NCBI RefSeq assembly: GCF_003443995.1
Contig: NZ_QWEY01000001.1
Coordinates: 558,001-622,000 of the forward strand
DNA: 64,000 bases
Source: Pseudotabrizicola alkalilacus
GTDB lineage: Bacteria; Pseudomonadota; Alphaproteobacteria; Rhodobacterales; Rhodobacteraceae
Direction: 5' to 3'
Below are positions 44,831-53,440 of the stretch, one piece after another. The position numbers were made by a program, and so were the translations under genes. A model generated the notes under the pieces. The model saw nothing but the letters and a program-made list of their open reading frames with translations, had not been told where the DNA came from and ran no database searches. Positions within the stretch are counted from its first letter, which is position 1, and every line of letters starts with the position of its first letter.

Positions 44831-45724
44831 ATGACAGCCGACAGACCAGATTCCCCTTCTGCCACCGCGCATATCGCAGCGCCGCGCGAGATTCCGCCGG
44901 GGCTGCATTTTGTGGCAACCCCGATCGGAGCGGCCCGTGATATCACCCTGCGGGCGCTGGACCTGCTGGCCGGGGCCGATGTGCTGGCCGCCGAAGACAC
45001 CCGCAGCCTGCGGCATCTGATGGAAATTCATGGGGTTGCGCTGAAAGACCGGGCGCTGGTGCCCTATCATGAGCACAATGAGGCGCAGGCGTTGCCCCGG
45101 CTGATGCGGGCGCTGAGCGAAGGCAAATCGGTGGTCTATGCGTCAGAGGCCGGAACGCCGCTGATCTCTGACCCCGGATTCGGACTGGCCCGGGCGGCGA
45201 TTGCCGAAGGCATGGCCGTTCTGGCCGCCCCCGGCGCCTCGGCCGTGCTCTGCGCGCTGACCGTGTCGGGTCTGCCCTCGGACCGGTTTTTGTTCGCGGG
45301 GTTCCCTCCGTCGGCCAAAACAGCAAGGCGCACATTTCTGAGCGAACTGGTGCGGGTCGGGGCGACGCTGATCCTGTATGAAAGCCCGAAACGCATTGGT
45401 GAAACATTAATGAATTGCGTGGAATACTTCGGTGAAGAGAGACAGGCGGTGGTATGCCGGGAATTGACCAAACGGTTTGAAGAGGTCACCCGCGGAACGC
45501 TGGCAGAACTGGCAGCAGCCTTTGACGGGCGTGAGGTTAAGGGTGAGATCGTCTTGCTGATCGACCGTGGGGCTGCAGTGCAGGCCGATGCGGAAACGGT
45601 AGAGGCAGCGCTGGACCGCGCGCTGGAAAGCATGTCGGTCAAGGATGCGGCAGCGGCGATTGCCGATGCTTATGGCCTGCCGCGGCGCGACGTGTATCAG
45701 CTTGCCCTGGCGCGGGGGCGATGA
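44831..45724 (+). CDS. rsmI: 16S rRNA (cytidine-1402-2'-O)-methyltransferase RsmI
   Basis: 297 residues. A tetrapyrrole-methylase-fold SAM enzyme: LHFVATPIGAARDITLRAL, LAAEDTRSLRHLMEIHG, SEAGTPLISDPGFGLARA and LYESPKRIGETLMN are all family positions. It methylates the ribose of C1402 in 16S rRNA. The adjacent yraN gene and the divergent LpoA-like gene are the classical neighbours. Translation starts 10 bases after the GTCAGGACCCCC segment. Confidence 0.96.
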   Translation: MTADRPDSPSATAHIAAPREIPPGLHFVATPIGAARDITLRALDLLAGADVLAAEDTRSLRHLMEIHGVALKDRALVPYHEHNEAQALPRLMRALSEGKSVVYASEAGTPLISDPGFGLARAAIAEGMAVLAAPGASAVLCALTVSGLPSDRFLFAGFPPSAKTARRTFLSELVRVGATLILYESPKRIGETLMNCVEYFGEERQAVVCRELTKRFEEVTRGTLAELAAAFDGREVKGEIVLLIDRGAAVQADAETVEAALDRALESMSVKDAAAAIADAYGLPRRDVYQLALARGR

Positions 45725-45742
45725 AGTTCGGAAGGACGTGGG

Positions 45743-46096
45743 ATGAGCGGACGCAGAAGCTATTATGCAGGCATGGCGGCAGAGGAACAGGTGGCGCGGC
45801 TTTATGACCGCTCCGGGCGGTCGGTCATTGCACGCCGCTGGCGCGGACCGGGCGGTGAGATTGACCTGATTGCGCGCGACGGGGCGGAGGTGATTTTCAT
45901 CGAGGTCAAGCAGGCGCGCAGCCACGCAGTGGCGTCAGAACGACTGACCGTGCGGCAGATGGAGCGGATCTATGCTTCGGCTGCGTGTTTTATCGGCGGG
46001 GAGCCGGCGGGTCAGAATACGCCGGTGCGGTTCGATGTGGCTTTGGTGGACGGGACGGGCCGGATCGAGGTGCTGGAGAACGCCTTCGCCGCCTGA
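45743..46096 (+). CDS. YraN/UPF0102 family putative endonuclease
   Basis: 117 residues with the YraN pattern AEEQVARLYDRSGRSVIARRW and EIDLIARDGAEVIFIEVKQA, which is the PD-(D/E)xK nuclease-like core (E..D..E-x-K). The family is Holliday-junction-resolvase-like in fold but has no confirmed function. It follows rsmI by 18 bases and precedes gshB by 57, so the three are probably one operon. Confidence 0.92.
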   Translation: MSGRRSYYAGMAAEEQVARLYDRSGRSVIARRWRGPGGEIDLIARDGAEVIFIEVKQARSHAVASERLTVRQMERIYASAACFIGGEPAGQNTPVRFDVALVDGTGRIEVLENAFAA

Positions 46097-46153
46097 CGGT
46101 TTGCATCTTTCCCGGCTTTGCGCCAATGCTGGCGCGATCACGGAGGATTGCCC

Positions 46154-47098
46154 ATGCCGCTTAAAGTTGCCCTGCAGATGGACCCGATCGGGTCGGTCAA
46201 TATAAATGCCGACAGCACGTTCCGGATTGCGCTGGAAGCGCAGGCGCGTGGGCATGCGTTGTTTTATTACACGCCGGACCGCTTGGCCTTTGTCGAAGGC
46301 CGGGTGATGGCGCGGGGGTTCTGGATCGAGCTGCGGCGTGAGATCGGGAATCATGTGAGTTACGGGCCGGAGGTCGAGGTCGATCTGTCGGAGATGGATG
46401 TGGTCTGGCTGCGGCAGGACCCGCCGTTTGACATGGGCTATATCACGACAACGCATCTGCTGGAGATGATCCATCCGAAGACGCTGGTGGTGAATGATCC
46501 GTTCTGGGTGCGGAATTTTCCGGAAAAGTTGCTGGTGTTGCGGTTTCCCGATCTGACGCCTCCGACGGCAATTGCGCGGGATTTGCAGACGATCCGGGCG
46601 TTCAAGGCGCGGCATGGCGATATCATTCTGAAGCCTTTGTACGGCAATGGCGGGGCCGGGGTGTTCCGGCTGGACCCGAATGACCGCAATCTGGCCAGTC
46701 TGCATGAAATGTTCACCGGGATGAACCGGGAGCCGCTGATCGTGCAGAAATTCCTGCCGGCGGTTTCGGCCGGGGACAAACGGGTGATTCTGGTCGACGG
46801 GGAGCCGGTGGGGGCGATCAACCGGGTGCCGCAGGATGGTGAAACGCGGTCGAACATGCATGCCGGGGGGCGGCCGGAAAAGGTCGGGCTGACCGCGCGG
46901 GATCTGGAGATTTGCGCCCGGATCGGGCCGGTGTTGCGCGACAAAGGCCAGGTATTTGTGGGCATAGACGTGATCGGCGACTGGCTGACTGAAATCAATG
47001 TGACCTCGCCTACCGGGATTCAGGAGCTGGAGCGGTTTGACGGGACCAACGCAGCGGCGCGGATCTGGGAGGTTATCGAGGTCAAACGGGCGGGGTGA
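46154..47098 (+). CDS. gshB: Glutathione synthetase
   Basis: 314 residues from ATG 46154, with GGAGGATTGCCC just upstream. Joins gamma-glutamylcysteine and glycine with ATP to make glutathione. Family marks are [20 protein letters not shown] near the start, the ATP-grasp glycine loop [16 protein letters not shown], and [17 protein letters not shown] near the end, where the metal-binding Asn lies. The cytoplasm also has two GSTs encoded in this window that would use its product. Confidence 0.97.
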   Translation: MPLKVALQMDPIGSVNINADSTFRIALEAQARGHALFYYTPDRLAFVEGRVMARGFWIELRREIGNHVSYGPEVEVDLSEMDVVWLRQDPPFDMGYITTTHLLEMIHPKTLVVNDPFWVRNFPEKLLVLRFPDLTPPTAIARDLQTIRAFKARHGDIILKPLYGNGGAGVFRLDPNDRNLASLHEMFTGMNREPLIVQKFLPAVSAGDKRVILVDGEPVGAINRVPQDGETRSNMHAGGRPEKVGLTARDLEICARIGPVLRDKGQVFVGIDVIGDWLTEINVTSPTGIQELERFDGTNAAARIWEVIEVKRAG

Positions 47099-47113
47099 TT
47101 GACTCGGCGGGGC

Positions 47114-47187
47114 GAATTTTCTGCGAAAATTCTGGGATCAGGTGACACATCGGTCGGCAGGGCGACGTAAATTTTCGCAGAAAATTT
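47114..47187. repeat. Inverted pair of TTTTCGCAGAAAA elements between gshB and comM
   Basis: GAATTTTCTGCGAAAATTC (47114-47132) and AAATTTTCGCAGAAAATTT (47169-47187) are each palindromes and are reverse complements of one another over 17 bases. The genes on both sides converge, so they may act as a two-way terminator. The same core sits at 19908-19924. Confidence 0.7.
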
Positions 47188-47201
47188 GTGCTGCGACGGG
47201 G

Positions 47202-48719
47202 CTATGATTTTGAGCCGACCGCAAAGCGGTAGCTGACCGCCTCCGCCACATGGGGGTGGCGCACGGCCGGTGAGGTGTCCAGATCGGCGATGGTGCGGGC
47301 AACGCGCAGCACCCGGTGATAGCCGCGCGCGGTCAGGCCCATGCGTTCGGCGACTCGCGCGATCAGGGCGCGGCCTTCGGCATCCGGGGTGGCGACCTCT
47401 TCCAGACGTCTGCCTTCCAGATCCGCGTTGACGCGGAGGCCTTCGTCCTGAGCGTAGCGCGTGGTTTGCAGCGCGCGGGCGCGGGACACGCGGGCGGCGA
47501 TGCTGGCGGAGCTTTCCCCGGTCGCGGGAAGGTCAAGGTCGGCGTAGGCGACGGGGGGCACGTCGACGCGCAGATCGAACCGGTCCATCAGTGGCCCAGA
47601 GATCCGGCCCAGATAGTCGTCGCCGCACAAGGGCGCCTTGCCGCAGGCGCGGGCCGGGTCGGACAGATAGCCGCAGCGGCAGGGGTTGGCGGCGGCGAGC
47701 AGCAAAAACCGGCAGGGATAGCGGATATGGGCATTGGCGCGGGCCACCATCACCTCGCCGGTTTCGATCGGCTGGCGCAGGGTTTCCAGCACCTGCCGGG
47801 GGAATTCCGGAAACTCGTCCAGAAACAGCACCCCATTGTGCGCAAGGCTGATTTCGCCCGGCTTCGCGCCCTTTCCCCCGCCGACGATGGCGGCCATTGA
47901 TGCTGTGTGATGCGGTTCGCGGAACGGGCGCTCGCGGGAGATGCCGCCTTCGGTCAACAGCCCGGCCAGCGAGTGAATCATCGAGGTTTCCAGCGCCTCG
48001 ACCGCCGACAGCGGGGGCAGGATGCCGGGCAGCCGTGCCGCCAGCATGGATTTACCAGAGCCGGGCGTGCCCACCATCAGCATGTGATGGCGGCCTGCGG
48101 CGGCGATTTCCAGCGCGCGCTTGGCACGTTCCTGACCCTTGACCTCGGCGAGGTCACGGCCCCCCGTCCGGGGCAGCACCTCGCCTGCCTCGGCGGGCGG
48201 CAGCGGGCATTGGCCGGTATAGTGGCGCACCACCTCATCCAGTGAGGCGGCGGCGAGCACCTCTGTCGCGCCGACCCATGCGGCCTCGGCGCCGCAGGCG
48301 CGGGGACACAGCAGGGAGCGGTCGCTTTCGGCGGCGGCCATGGCGGCGGGCAGCGCGCCGATCACGGCGATCAGGCGGCCATCCAACGACAGCTCGCCCA
48401 GGGCGACGGTCGCCTCCACCTCGTCCTTGGGGATGATGTCGATGGCGGCGAGCAGCGCCAGTGCGATGGGCAGGTCAAAATGCGACCCCTCTTTCGGCAG
48501 GTCGGCGGGGGAGAGGTTGACGGTGATCTTCTTGGTCGGCAGCGCGATCGACATCGAACTCAGCGCCGCGCGCACCCGTTCCTTGGCCTCGGACACCGCT
48601 TTGTCCGGCAGGCCGACGATGGAAAAGCCGGGCATGCCGGGCGAGACGGCGCATTGCACTTCGACCAGACGCGCCTCCACCCCTTCAAACGCGACTGTAT
48701 AGGCTTTGGCGACCATCAT
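47202..48719 (-). CDS. comM: YifB/ComM family Mg-chelatase-like AAA+ ATPase
   Basis: 505 residues. An N-terminal Lon-protease-like domain (VQCAVSPGMPGFSIVGLPDK) is followed by an AAA+ ATPase with P-loop MVGTPGSGKSMLAARLPGI near residue 215, then PFREPHHTASMAAIVGGG and FLDEFPEFPRQVLETLRQP. ComM is a helicase that promotes branch migration during natural transformation. Two adjacent ATGs (48719, 48716) follow a GGGGTGA segment; either could be used. Confidence 0.93.
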   Translation of the reverse strand: MMVAKAYTVAFEGVEARLVEVQCAVSPGMPGFSIVGLPDKAVSEAKERVRAALSSMSIALPTKKITVNLSPADLPKEGSHFDLPIALALLAAIDIIPKDEVEATVALGELSLDGRLIAVIGALPAAMAAAESDRSLLCPRACGAEAAWVGATEVLAAASLDEVVRHYTGQCPLPPAEAGEVLPRTGGRDLAEVKGQERAKRALEIAAAGRHHMLMVGTPGSGKSMLAARLPGILPPLSAVEALETSMIHSLAGLLTEGGISRERPFREPHHTASMAAIVGGGKGAKPGEISLAHNGVLFLDEFPEFPRQVLETLRQPIETGEVMVARANAHIRYPCRFLLLAAANPCRCGYLSDPARACGKAPLCGDDYLGRISGPLMDRFDLRVDVPPVAYADLDLPATGESSASIAARVSRARALQTTRYAQDEGLRVNADLEGRRLEEVATPDAEGRALIARVAERMGLTARGYHRVLRVARTIADLDTSPAVRHPHVAEAVSYRFAVGSKS

Positions 48720-48795
48720 TCACCCCGATCCCGTAGCAAAGGGTTAACGGGACGGGGTTAGCGAATGGTTAACGCCGTCTGTCCCGCGATGCGGG

Positions 48796-49665
48796 CTAAA
48801 GCAGGGCCATGAACTTTGGCCATGCCTCGGCGTCAGCCACGGTCTTGTCGCGGCAGAACGCGTTGCAAAAGCCGAAGCGGCGGCCGCGAAGCTCCAGCAC
48901 ATGGGTGACGGGCTTGCCGGAATAGGGGCAGGCGCTGTTTTCCGAGGCGGTGCCGTCGACCGCGCGGGCGGGCAGGGGCGTGGGGCCGGGCCAGGACCGT
49001 GTCGGGTAATCACGGCGGTAAAAATCCTGATCTGCGCCGTCGACCAGCCCCATCGCACGCCATTGGCGGAAGCTGGGATGCGCGAGCTGGGCCTGCACGT
49101 ACTGCATCGCACGCGGGCTGACCGGCAGGTTATAGGTGGCGATTCGGCTGGCGACGGGGGCAAAGAACACATCGGCGGCGGAATATTCACCGCAGAGCCA
49201 ATGGGGTGATCCGGTCTGGTCCCATGCCCAATCCCAGATCGTTTCCAGCCGTTTCAGGTCATCCAGCACGGCTTGCGGCGGGTTGCAATCGGTATAGCTG
49301 AGCCGCAGGTTCATCGGGCAATGGCTGCGCAGCGCGGTGAAGCCTGCGTGCATTTCTGCCGCCAGCACACGGGCGATGGCGCGGGGCTTTGGATCGGTCG
49401 GCCAGATCCCGGCATCGGGGTGGCGGGAGGCGAGTTCTTCGGCAATCGCCAGACTTTCCGGCATCACCACGCCGTCGGGCGTGCGGATGGTGGGGGCAGT
49501 GCGGGCGGGGTGGAATTGCTTGAGCAGCGTGGGCAGCTCATCGGTGTAAAGCCGCGCCTTGTGCAATTTGTACGGGATGCCGAAGGCGTCGAACAAGAGC
49601 CAGCCGCGCAGGCTCCAGCTGGAATAGGCGCGGTCGCCGATCACGAGGTCATAGGGGATGGTCAT
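48796..49665 (-). CDS. Glutathione S-transferase with C-terminal TRASH-like Cys motif
   Basis: 289 residues. The N-terminal thioredoxin-fold domain opens DLVIGDRAYSSWSLRGWLLF with TAPTIRTPDGVVMPESLAI, as in the YfcF-like GSTs; the middle GEYSAADVFFAPVASRI is the helical domain. The last 44 residues are extra. C246, C267 and C271 (CPYSG ... FCNAFC) form C-x20-C-x3-C, the spacing of TRASH metal-binding modules. A role in metal or thiol sensing, or metal-thiol detoxification, is possible, but neither partner nor metal is shown. Confidence 0.85.
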   Translation of the reverse strand: MTIPYDLVIGDRAYSSWSLRGWLLFDAFGIPYKLHKARLYTDELPTLLKQFHPARTAPTIRTPDGVVMPESLAIAEELASRHPDAGIWPTDPKPRAIARVLAAEMHAGFTALRSHCPMNLRLSYTDCNPPQAVLDDLKRLETIWDWAWDQTGSPHWLCGEYSAADVFFAPVASRIATYNLPVSPRAMQYVQAQLAHPSFRQWRAMGLVDGADQDFYRRDYPTRSWPGPTPLPARAVDGTASENSACPYSGKPVTHVLELRGRRFGFCNAFCRDKTVADAEAWPKFMALL

Positions 49666-49746
49666 CTGGCGGCTCCTCGGCTCTGGTTTGCGCCAGCTAA
49701 GGCCAGAGCACAGGTCATGGAAAGTGATGATTTTTGCGGGTGGTCA

Positions 49747-50313
49747 TCACGGAATGTGATTGATGCGCAGGGCCTGCCAGCCCGTAGAGGTTTTGTGCAA
49801 TTCGGTGACCGACAGGTTGTCGATCTTGTGCTGAAATACATCCTGCGCGGTGAGGCCAAGGCGGCATTGCAGTGCTGCAAGGATCGCGCCGAAGTGGCAG
49901 ACCACGATGGTCTCACCGGGCAGCCGGTCGAGGGCGGCGGTGATGCGGGCGGTGATATCGTGCCAGCCCTCGCCGCCGGGGGCGCGGATCGTGCCCGGCG
50001 TTTCCCAGAAGGCGCGGATATGGGCGGGATCTGCCGCCTCGGCCTGCGCGAAGGTCTGCATTTCCCACGTGCCGAAGTGCAACTCGCGCAAGGACGCATC
50101 ATGCGGCAGGCGGGTGCGGGAGGGCAGGGTGAGCGCGTCGGCGGTGGTGACGGCGCGAGACAGGTCGGAGGAGATCAGGGCGGCATTCTGCGGCAAATGG
50201 GCGGAAAGCCGGGTGATGGCGGCGGTGTCGGACAGATCGGCGGGCAGATCGGTCCAGCCGACCATGACCTTGGCATGGGTCGGGCCGTGGCGGACGAGGT
50301 GCAGGCGGGTCAT
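49747..50313 (-). CDS. cobC: Histidine phosphatase, alpha-ribazole phosphatase-like (CobC)
   Basis: 188 residues from ATG 50313; longer frames include non-coding DNA. Phosphoglycerate mutase-type fold with the catalytic LHLVRHGPTHAKV, then REL-HFGTWEMQ-type loop (ASLRELHFGTWEMQTFAQA) and IVVCHFGAILAAL. It overlaps cobU by four bases, so it probably removes phosphate from alpha-ribazole phosphate during cobalamin assembly. Without that context it would only be called a histidine phosphatase. Confidence 0.85.
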   Translation of the reverse strand: MTRLHLVRHGPTHAKVMVGWTDLPADLSDTAAITRLSAHLPQNAALISSDLSRAVTTADALTLPSRTRLPHDASLRELHFGTWEMQTFAQAEAADPAHIRAFWETPGTIRAPGGEGWHDITARITAALDRLPGETIVVCHFGAILAALQCRLGLTAQDVFQHKIDNLSVTELHKTSTGWQALRINHIP

Positions 50314-50879
50314 AGTGCGCCCTCGGGCAAGGTGCCCTTGAGCGCGAAGGGCAGGCCGGCCATGACGCCGATGACCAGCCCGGCACGGGCGGCGACCATC
50401 TGGTTCAGCCGGCCCTGCGCGTCCCGGAATTGCCGGGCGAGCGCATTTTCGGGAACAATACCCCAGCCCACCTCGTTGGAGACAACAACGACAGGCGCGG
50501 GGCTGGTGGCGAGCGTGTCCACAAGGTCTTCGCTGGCGCGGCGCAGGTCGTGTCCTGCCAGCAGCATGTTGGACAGCCAGAGTGTTGCGCAATCGAGCAG
50601 GATCGCCCCGGCGGGGTCGCAGGCTTTGAGCGCGGTGGCGATGTCGGTGGGGGCCTCGATCGTGGTCCAGTCCGGGCCACGGTCTGTCAGGTGCTGGGCA
50701 ATCCGGGCGCGCATCTCGGCGTCAAAGGCTTGGGCGGTGGCGATGTAGGTGCGGGGGCGGTGGGCGGCGGTGACCAGCCTCTCGGCCAGCCGCGATTTGC
50801 CGGAACGCGCGCCGCCGACCACGAGCGTTAGCGCGGGAAGCGAAAAAGTCGATGGGGAAAGTGATCCGGTCGCGGTCAC
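50310..50879 (-). CDS. cobU: Adenosylcobinamide kinase / guanylyltransferase
   Basis: 189 residues, the normal length. P-loop LTLVVGGARSGKSRLAERLV near the start, then YIATAQAFDAEMRARIAQH and the guanylate site DRGPDWTTIEAPTDI. It phosphorylates adenosylcobinamide and adds GMP, activating it for joining to alpha-ribazole. The start lies back to back with rpoHII, 93 bases apart; no B12 riboswitch fits in that space. Confidence 0.96.
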   Translation of the reverse strand: MTATGSLSPSTFSLPALTLVVGGARSGKSRLAERLVTAAHRPRTYIATAQAFDAEMRARIAQHLTDRGPDWTTIEAPTDIATALKACDPAGAILLDCATLWLSNMLLAGHDLRRASEDLVDTLATSPAPVVVVSNEVGWGIVPENALARQFRDAQGRLNQMVAARAGLVIGVMAGLPFALKGTLPEGAL

Positions 50880-50890
50880 GCTGCGTAGAA
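50862..50890 (+). promoter_or_regulatory. Sigma-E (ECF11)-type promoter of rpoHII: TGATCC-N18-TAGAA
   Basis: TGATCC at 50862-50867 and TAGAA at 50886-50890 are spaced by exactly 18 bases. In Rhodobacter sphaeroides the sigma-E/ChrR consensus is TGATCC-N18-TAAGA, and rpoHII is one of its core targets. Transcription would start about 75 bases before the rpoHII ATG. The -35 element overlaps the 5' end of divergent cobU. Confidence 0.8.
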
Positions 50891-50972
50891 CCTTTCAAAA
50901 GCGACTGTCTTTCCGAACGATTGTTGCGGTTCGGCTGGCGGGCGCTGGTGGCGAAAAACTGGGGGTACAAAG

Positions 50973-51851
50973 ATGGCACTGGACGGATATAGCGACCAAA
51001 CCATGTCCCGCCAAGCAATGCGGGCCGAATTGCTGGATGCCGAGACCGAGCTGAAGCTGGCCTATGCCTGGCGCGACCAACGCGACGAGAAGGCCCTGCA
51101 CCGGCTGATCACGGCCTATATGCGGCTGGCGATTTCGATGGCGTCAAAGTTCCGCCGCTATGGCGCACCGATGCCGGACCTGATTCAAGAGGCATCGCTG
51201 GGCTTGATGAAGGCGGCGGACAAGTTTGACCCGGATCGTGGCGTGCGGTTTTCGACCTATGCGGTGTGGTGGATCAAGGCCAGCATTCAGGATTACGTGA
51301 TGCGCAACTGGTCGATGGTGCGCACGGGGTCGACCTCCAGCCAGAAGGCGCTGTTTTTCAACCTGCGCCGGGTCCAGGCCAAGCTGGAGCGCGAGGCGTC
51401 GCAGCGCGGCGAAAAGCTGGACCAGTTCCAGCTGCGCCAGATGGTGGCAACCGAGGTGGGGGTGCCGCTGGCCGATGTCGAGATGATGGAGGGGCGGCTG
51501 TCGGGATCGGATTTCTCGCTTAACGCCACGCAGTCGAGTGACGAGGACGGGCGCGAATGGATTGACGCGCTGGAAGACGACACTGCGGGCGCGGCAGAGC
51601 AGGTGGAACTGTCGCATGACGCCGAGTGCCTGCGCGGCTGGCTGGTGACGGCGATGCAGGCGCTGAACCCACGCGAGCGGTTCATCGTGGCCGAGCGCAA
51701 GCTGCGCGACGAGCCGCGCACTCTGGAATCGCTGGGCGAAGAGCTGGGGCTGAGCAAGGAGCGGGTGCGGCAGCTGGAGGCGGCGGCCTTTGGCAAGATG
51801 CGGCGCAACCTTGAAACCCAGTCGCGGGAAGTGCATCACTTTCTTTTATGA
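50973..51851 (+). CDS. rpoH: Alternative sigma factor, RpoHII type
   Basis: 292 residues with sigma-70 regions 2, 3 and 4. Region 2 reads YMRLAISMASKFRRYGAPMPD and LIQEASLGLMKAADKFDP, with the -10 recognition helix FSTYAVWWIKASIQDYVMRN. The RpoH box is SQKALFFNLRRVQAKL. Region 4 is LESLGEELGLSKERVRQLE. The second RpoH of Rhodobacterales serves singlet-oxygen and stress response rather than classic heat shock. The chaN gene starts four bases inside its 3' end. Confidence 0.95.
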   Translation: MALDGYSDQTMSRQAMRAELLDAETELKLAYAWRDQRDEKALHRLITAYMRLAISMASKFRRYGAPMPDLIQEASLGLMKAADKFDPDRGVRFSTYAVWWIKASIQDYVMRNWSMVRTGSTSSQKALFFNLRRVQAKLEREASQRGEKLDQFQLRQMVATEVGVPLADVEMMEGRLSGSDFSLNATQSSDEDGREWIDALEDDTAGAAEQVELSHDAECLRGWLVTAMQALNPRERFIVAERKLRDEPRTLESLGEELGLSKERVRQLEAAAFGKMRRNLETQSREVHHFLL

Positions 51852-52663
51852 GAAACCTGATCCTGACCATGAGCCTTGCCGGCGCCTTCGTGATGGGGGC
51901 CGCCGGTTTTGGTGCTGCAATGGCCGCGCAGATCGCGGCAGAGGGGCTGGACAGCTTGCCGCCCGCCGATGTGGTGGTGCTGGGCGAGGTGCATGACAAC
52001 CCCGCGCACCACTTCAATCAGGCGCGGGCGGTGTTTGCGCTGACCCCGAAGGCGGTGGTCTGGGAGCAGCTGTCTGCGGACGCGGCGGCGCGTGTGCCGG
52101 TGGATCTGGGCGATATGGCGGCGGTGGCGCGGGCGCTGGGCTGGGACCAGAGCGGCTGGCCTGATTTTGAGATGTACTATCCGATCTTTGTCGCCGCCCG
52201 CGACGCGCGCCATTACGGGGCCGAGGTGCCGCGTGATCTGGCGCGGCGGTCGGTTTCCGAAGGCGCTTTGGCGGTGATGCCGGATGGCCCCGGTCTGGCA
52301 CGGGCGCTGCCGGAGTCAGAGCAGGCCGCGCGCGAGGCGGAACAGAGGACGGCGCATTGCGATGCGCTGCCTGCGGACCTGCTGCCGGGCATGGTGCAGG
52401 CGCAGCGCCTGCGCGACGCCTATCTGGCGCAGGCCGTGTTGCAGGCGCTGGACGAGGTGGGGCCGCCGGTGGCGGTGATCACCGGATCGGGCCATGCCCG
52501 CACTGACTGGGGCGTGCCAGCGGTGCTGGCCGATGCAGCACCCGGCCTGTCGGTGCTGTCGGTCGGGCAGATGGAGGGCGAGGCCCCGGCAGAGGCGCCG
52601 TTTGATCTGTGGCTGGTGACGGAAGCGGTGGAACGTGAAGACCCCTGTGCGGTGTTTCGCTGA
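51848..52663 (+). CDS. ChaN-family haem-binding-type protein
   Basis: 271 residues with an N-terminal hydrophobic segment (LILTMSLAGAFVMGAAG). The ChaN core is DVVVLGEVHDNPAHHFNQAR, AVVWEQLSADAAARVPVD and VAVITGSGHARTDWGVPAVL. ChaN of Campylobacter binds haem as a dimer; other members have unknown function. Overlap with rpoHII suggests it is induced with that sigma factor. Confidence 0.88.
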   Translation: MRNLILTMSLAGAFVMGAAGFGAAMAAQIAAEGLDSLPPADVVVLGEVHDNPAHHFNQARAVFALTPKAVVWEQLSADAAARVPVDLGDMAAVARALGWDQSGWPDFEMYYPIFVAARDARHYGAEVPRDLARRSVSEGALAVMPDGPGLARALPESEQAAREAEQRTAHCDALPADLLPGMVQAQRLRDAYLAQAVLQALDEVGPPVAVITGSGHARTDWGVPAVLADAAPGLSVLSVGQMEGEAPAEAPFDLWLVTEAVEREDPCAVFR

Positions 52664-52745
52664 GCACTGCAAGGCGGCGATACCGAATTTACAGACGACT
52701 ATGTCGCGGATAGCCTGACCCCCTTCTCCCACAGAGGAAATTGTC

Positions 52746-53354
52746 ATGCGCAGCATCGGTGCCTTGGTCTTTCCCGGCTTTGAACTGCTAGACCTGTTCG
52801 GACCGATGGAGATGTTCGGGTTGTTGGACAGTGAATTTTCTCTGTCACTGGTGTCCGAGACGGGTGGCGCCGTGGCAAGTGGGCAGGGGCCTTCTGCCTT
52901 TGCTGACCGGACGTTGGATGAGGGCATCGAGTATGACATTTTGTTTGTGCCGGGTGGACGTGGAACGCGACGCGAGATTGGCAATGCGCGTCTGCTGGAC
53001 TGGATTGCACAAAGCTCGGCGCGGGCGGAGTATACGCTGAGCGTCTGCACCGGCAGTGCCTTGCTTGCAAAGGCGGGGGTGCTGGACGGGCGGTCTGCCA
53101 CGACCAACAAGGCCGCCTTTGGCTGGGTTGCGCAGCAAGGACCGGGGGTGAACTGGGTGCGCGAGGCAAGGTGGGTTGAGGATGGCCGGTTCATCACCTC
53201 CTCCGGTGTATCAGCGGGGATGGATATGGCGCTGGGCGCGATTGCGCTGATGCATGGGGTGGAGACGGCCGAAAAGGTCGCGGGCTGGGGCGAGTATTTT
53301 TGGAACAAGGATCGCAGCCATTACCCGTTTGCCAAAGCGCGTGGGCTGGTGTGA
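52746..53354 (+). CDS. DJ-1/PfpI family protein (isonitrile hydratase-like)
   Basis: 202 residues, AGAGGAAATTGTC upstream. A DJ-1 fold with the nucleophile elbow YTLSVCTGSALLAKAGVL (Cys) and the following DGRSATTNKAAFGWV. The N-terminus IGALVFPGFELLDLFGPMEM is typical of the ThiJ/AraC-like group, to which isonitrile hydratase belongs. Candidate substrates are small electrophiles such as glyoxals or isonitriles. Confidence 0.88.
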   Translation: MRSIGALVFPGFELLDLFGPMEMFGLLDSEFSLSLVSETGGAVASGQGPSAFADRTLDEGIEYDILFVPGGRGTRREIGNARLLDWIAQSSARAEYTLSVCTGSALLAKAGVLDGRSATTNKAAFGWVAQQGPGVNWVREARWVEDGRFITSSGVSAGMDMALGAIALMHGVETAEKVAGWGEYFWNKDRSHYPFAKARGLV

Positions 53355-53440
53355 CCGTACCGGCACCTTCCATGGCTGACGGGGTGTTGCCTTTGGCAGG
53401 CGTTGCGCCCTAACGTCCGGGGACAAACAGGGGGCGTGAC

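Noticed and set aside
50880-50972. Possible cobalamin riboswitch before cobU
   Set aside because: Only 93 bases separate cobU and rpoHII, too short for a B12 riboswitch, and no B12-box-like sequence was seen.
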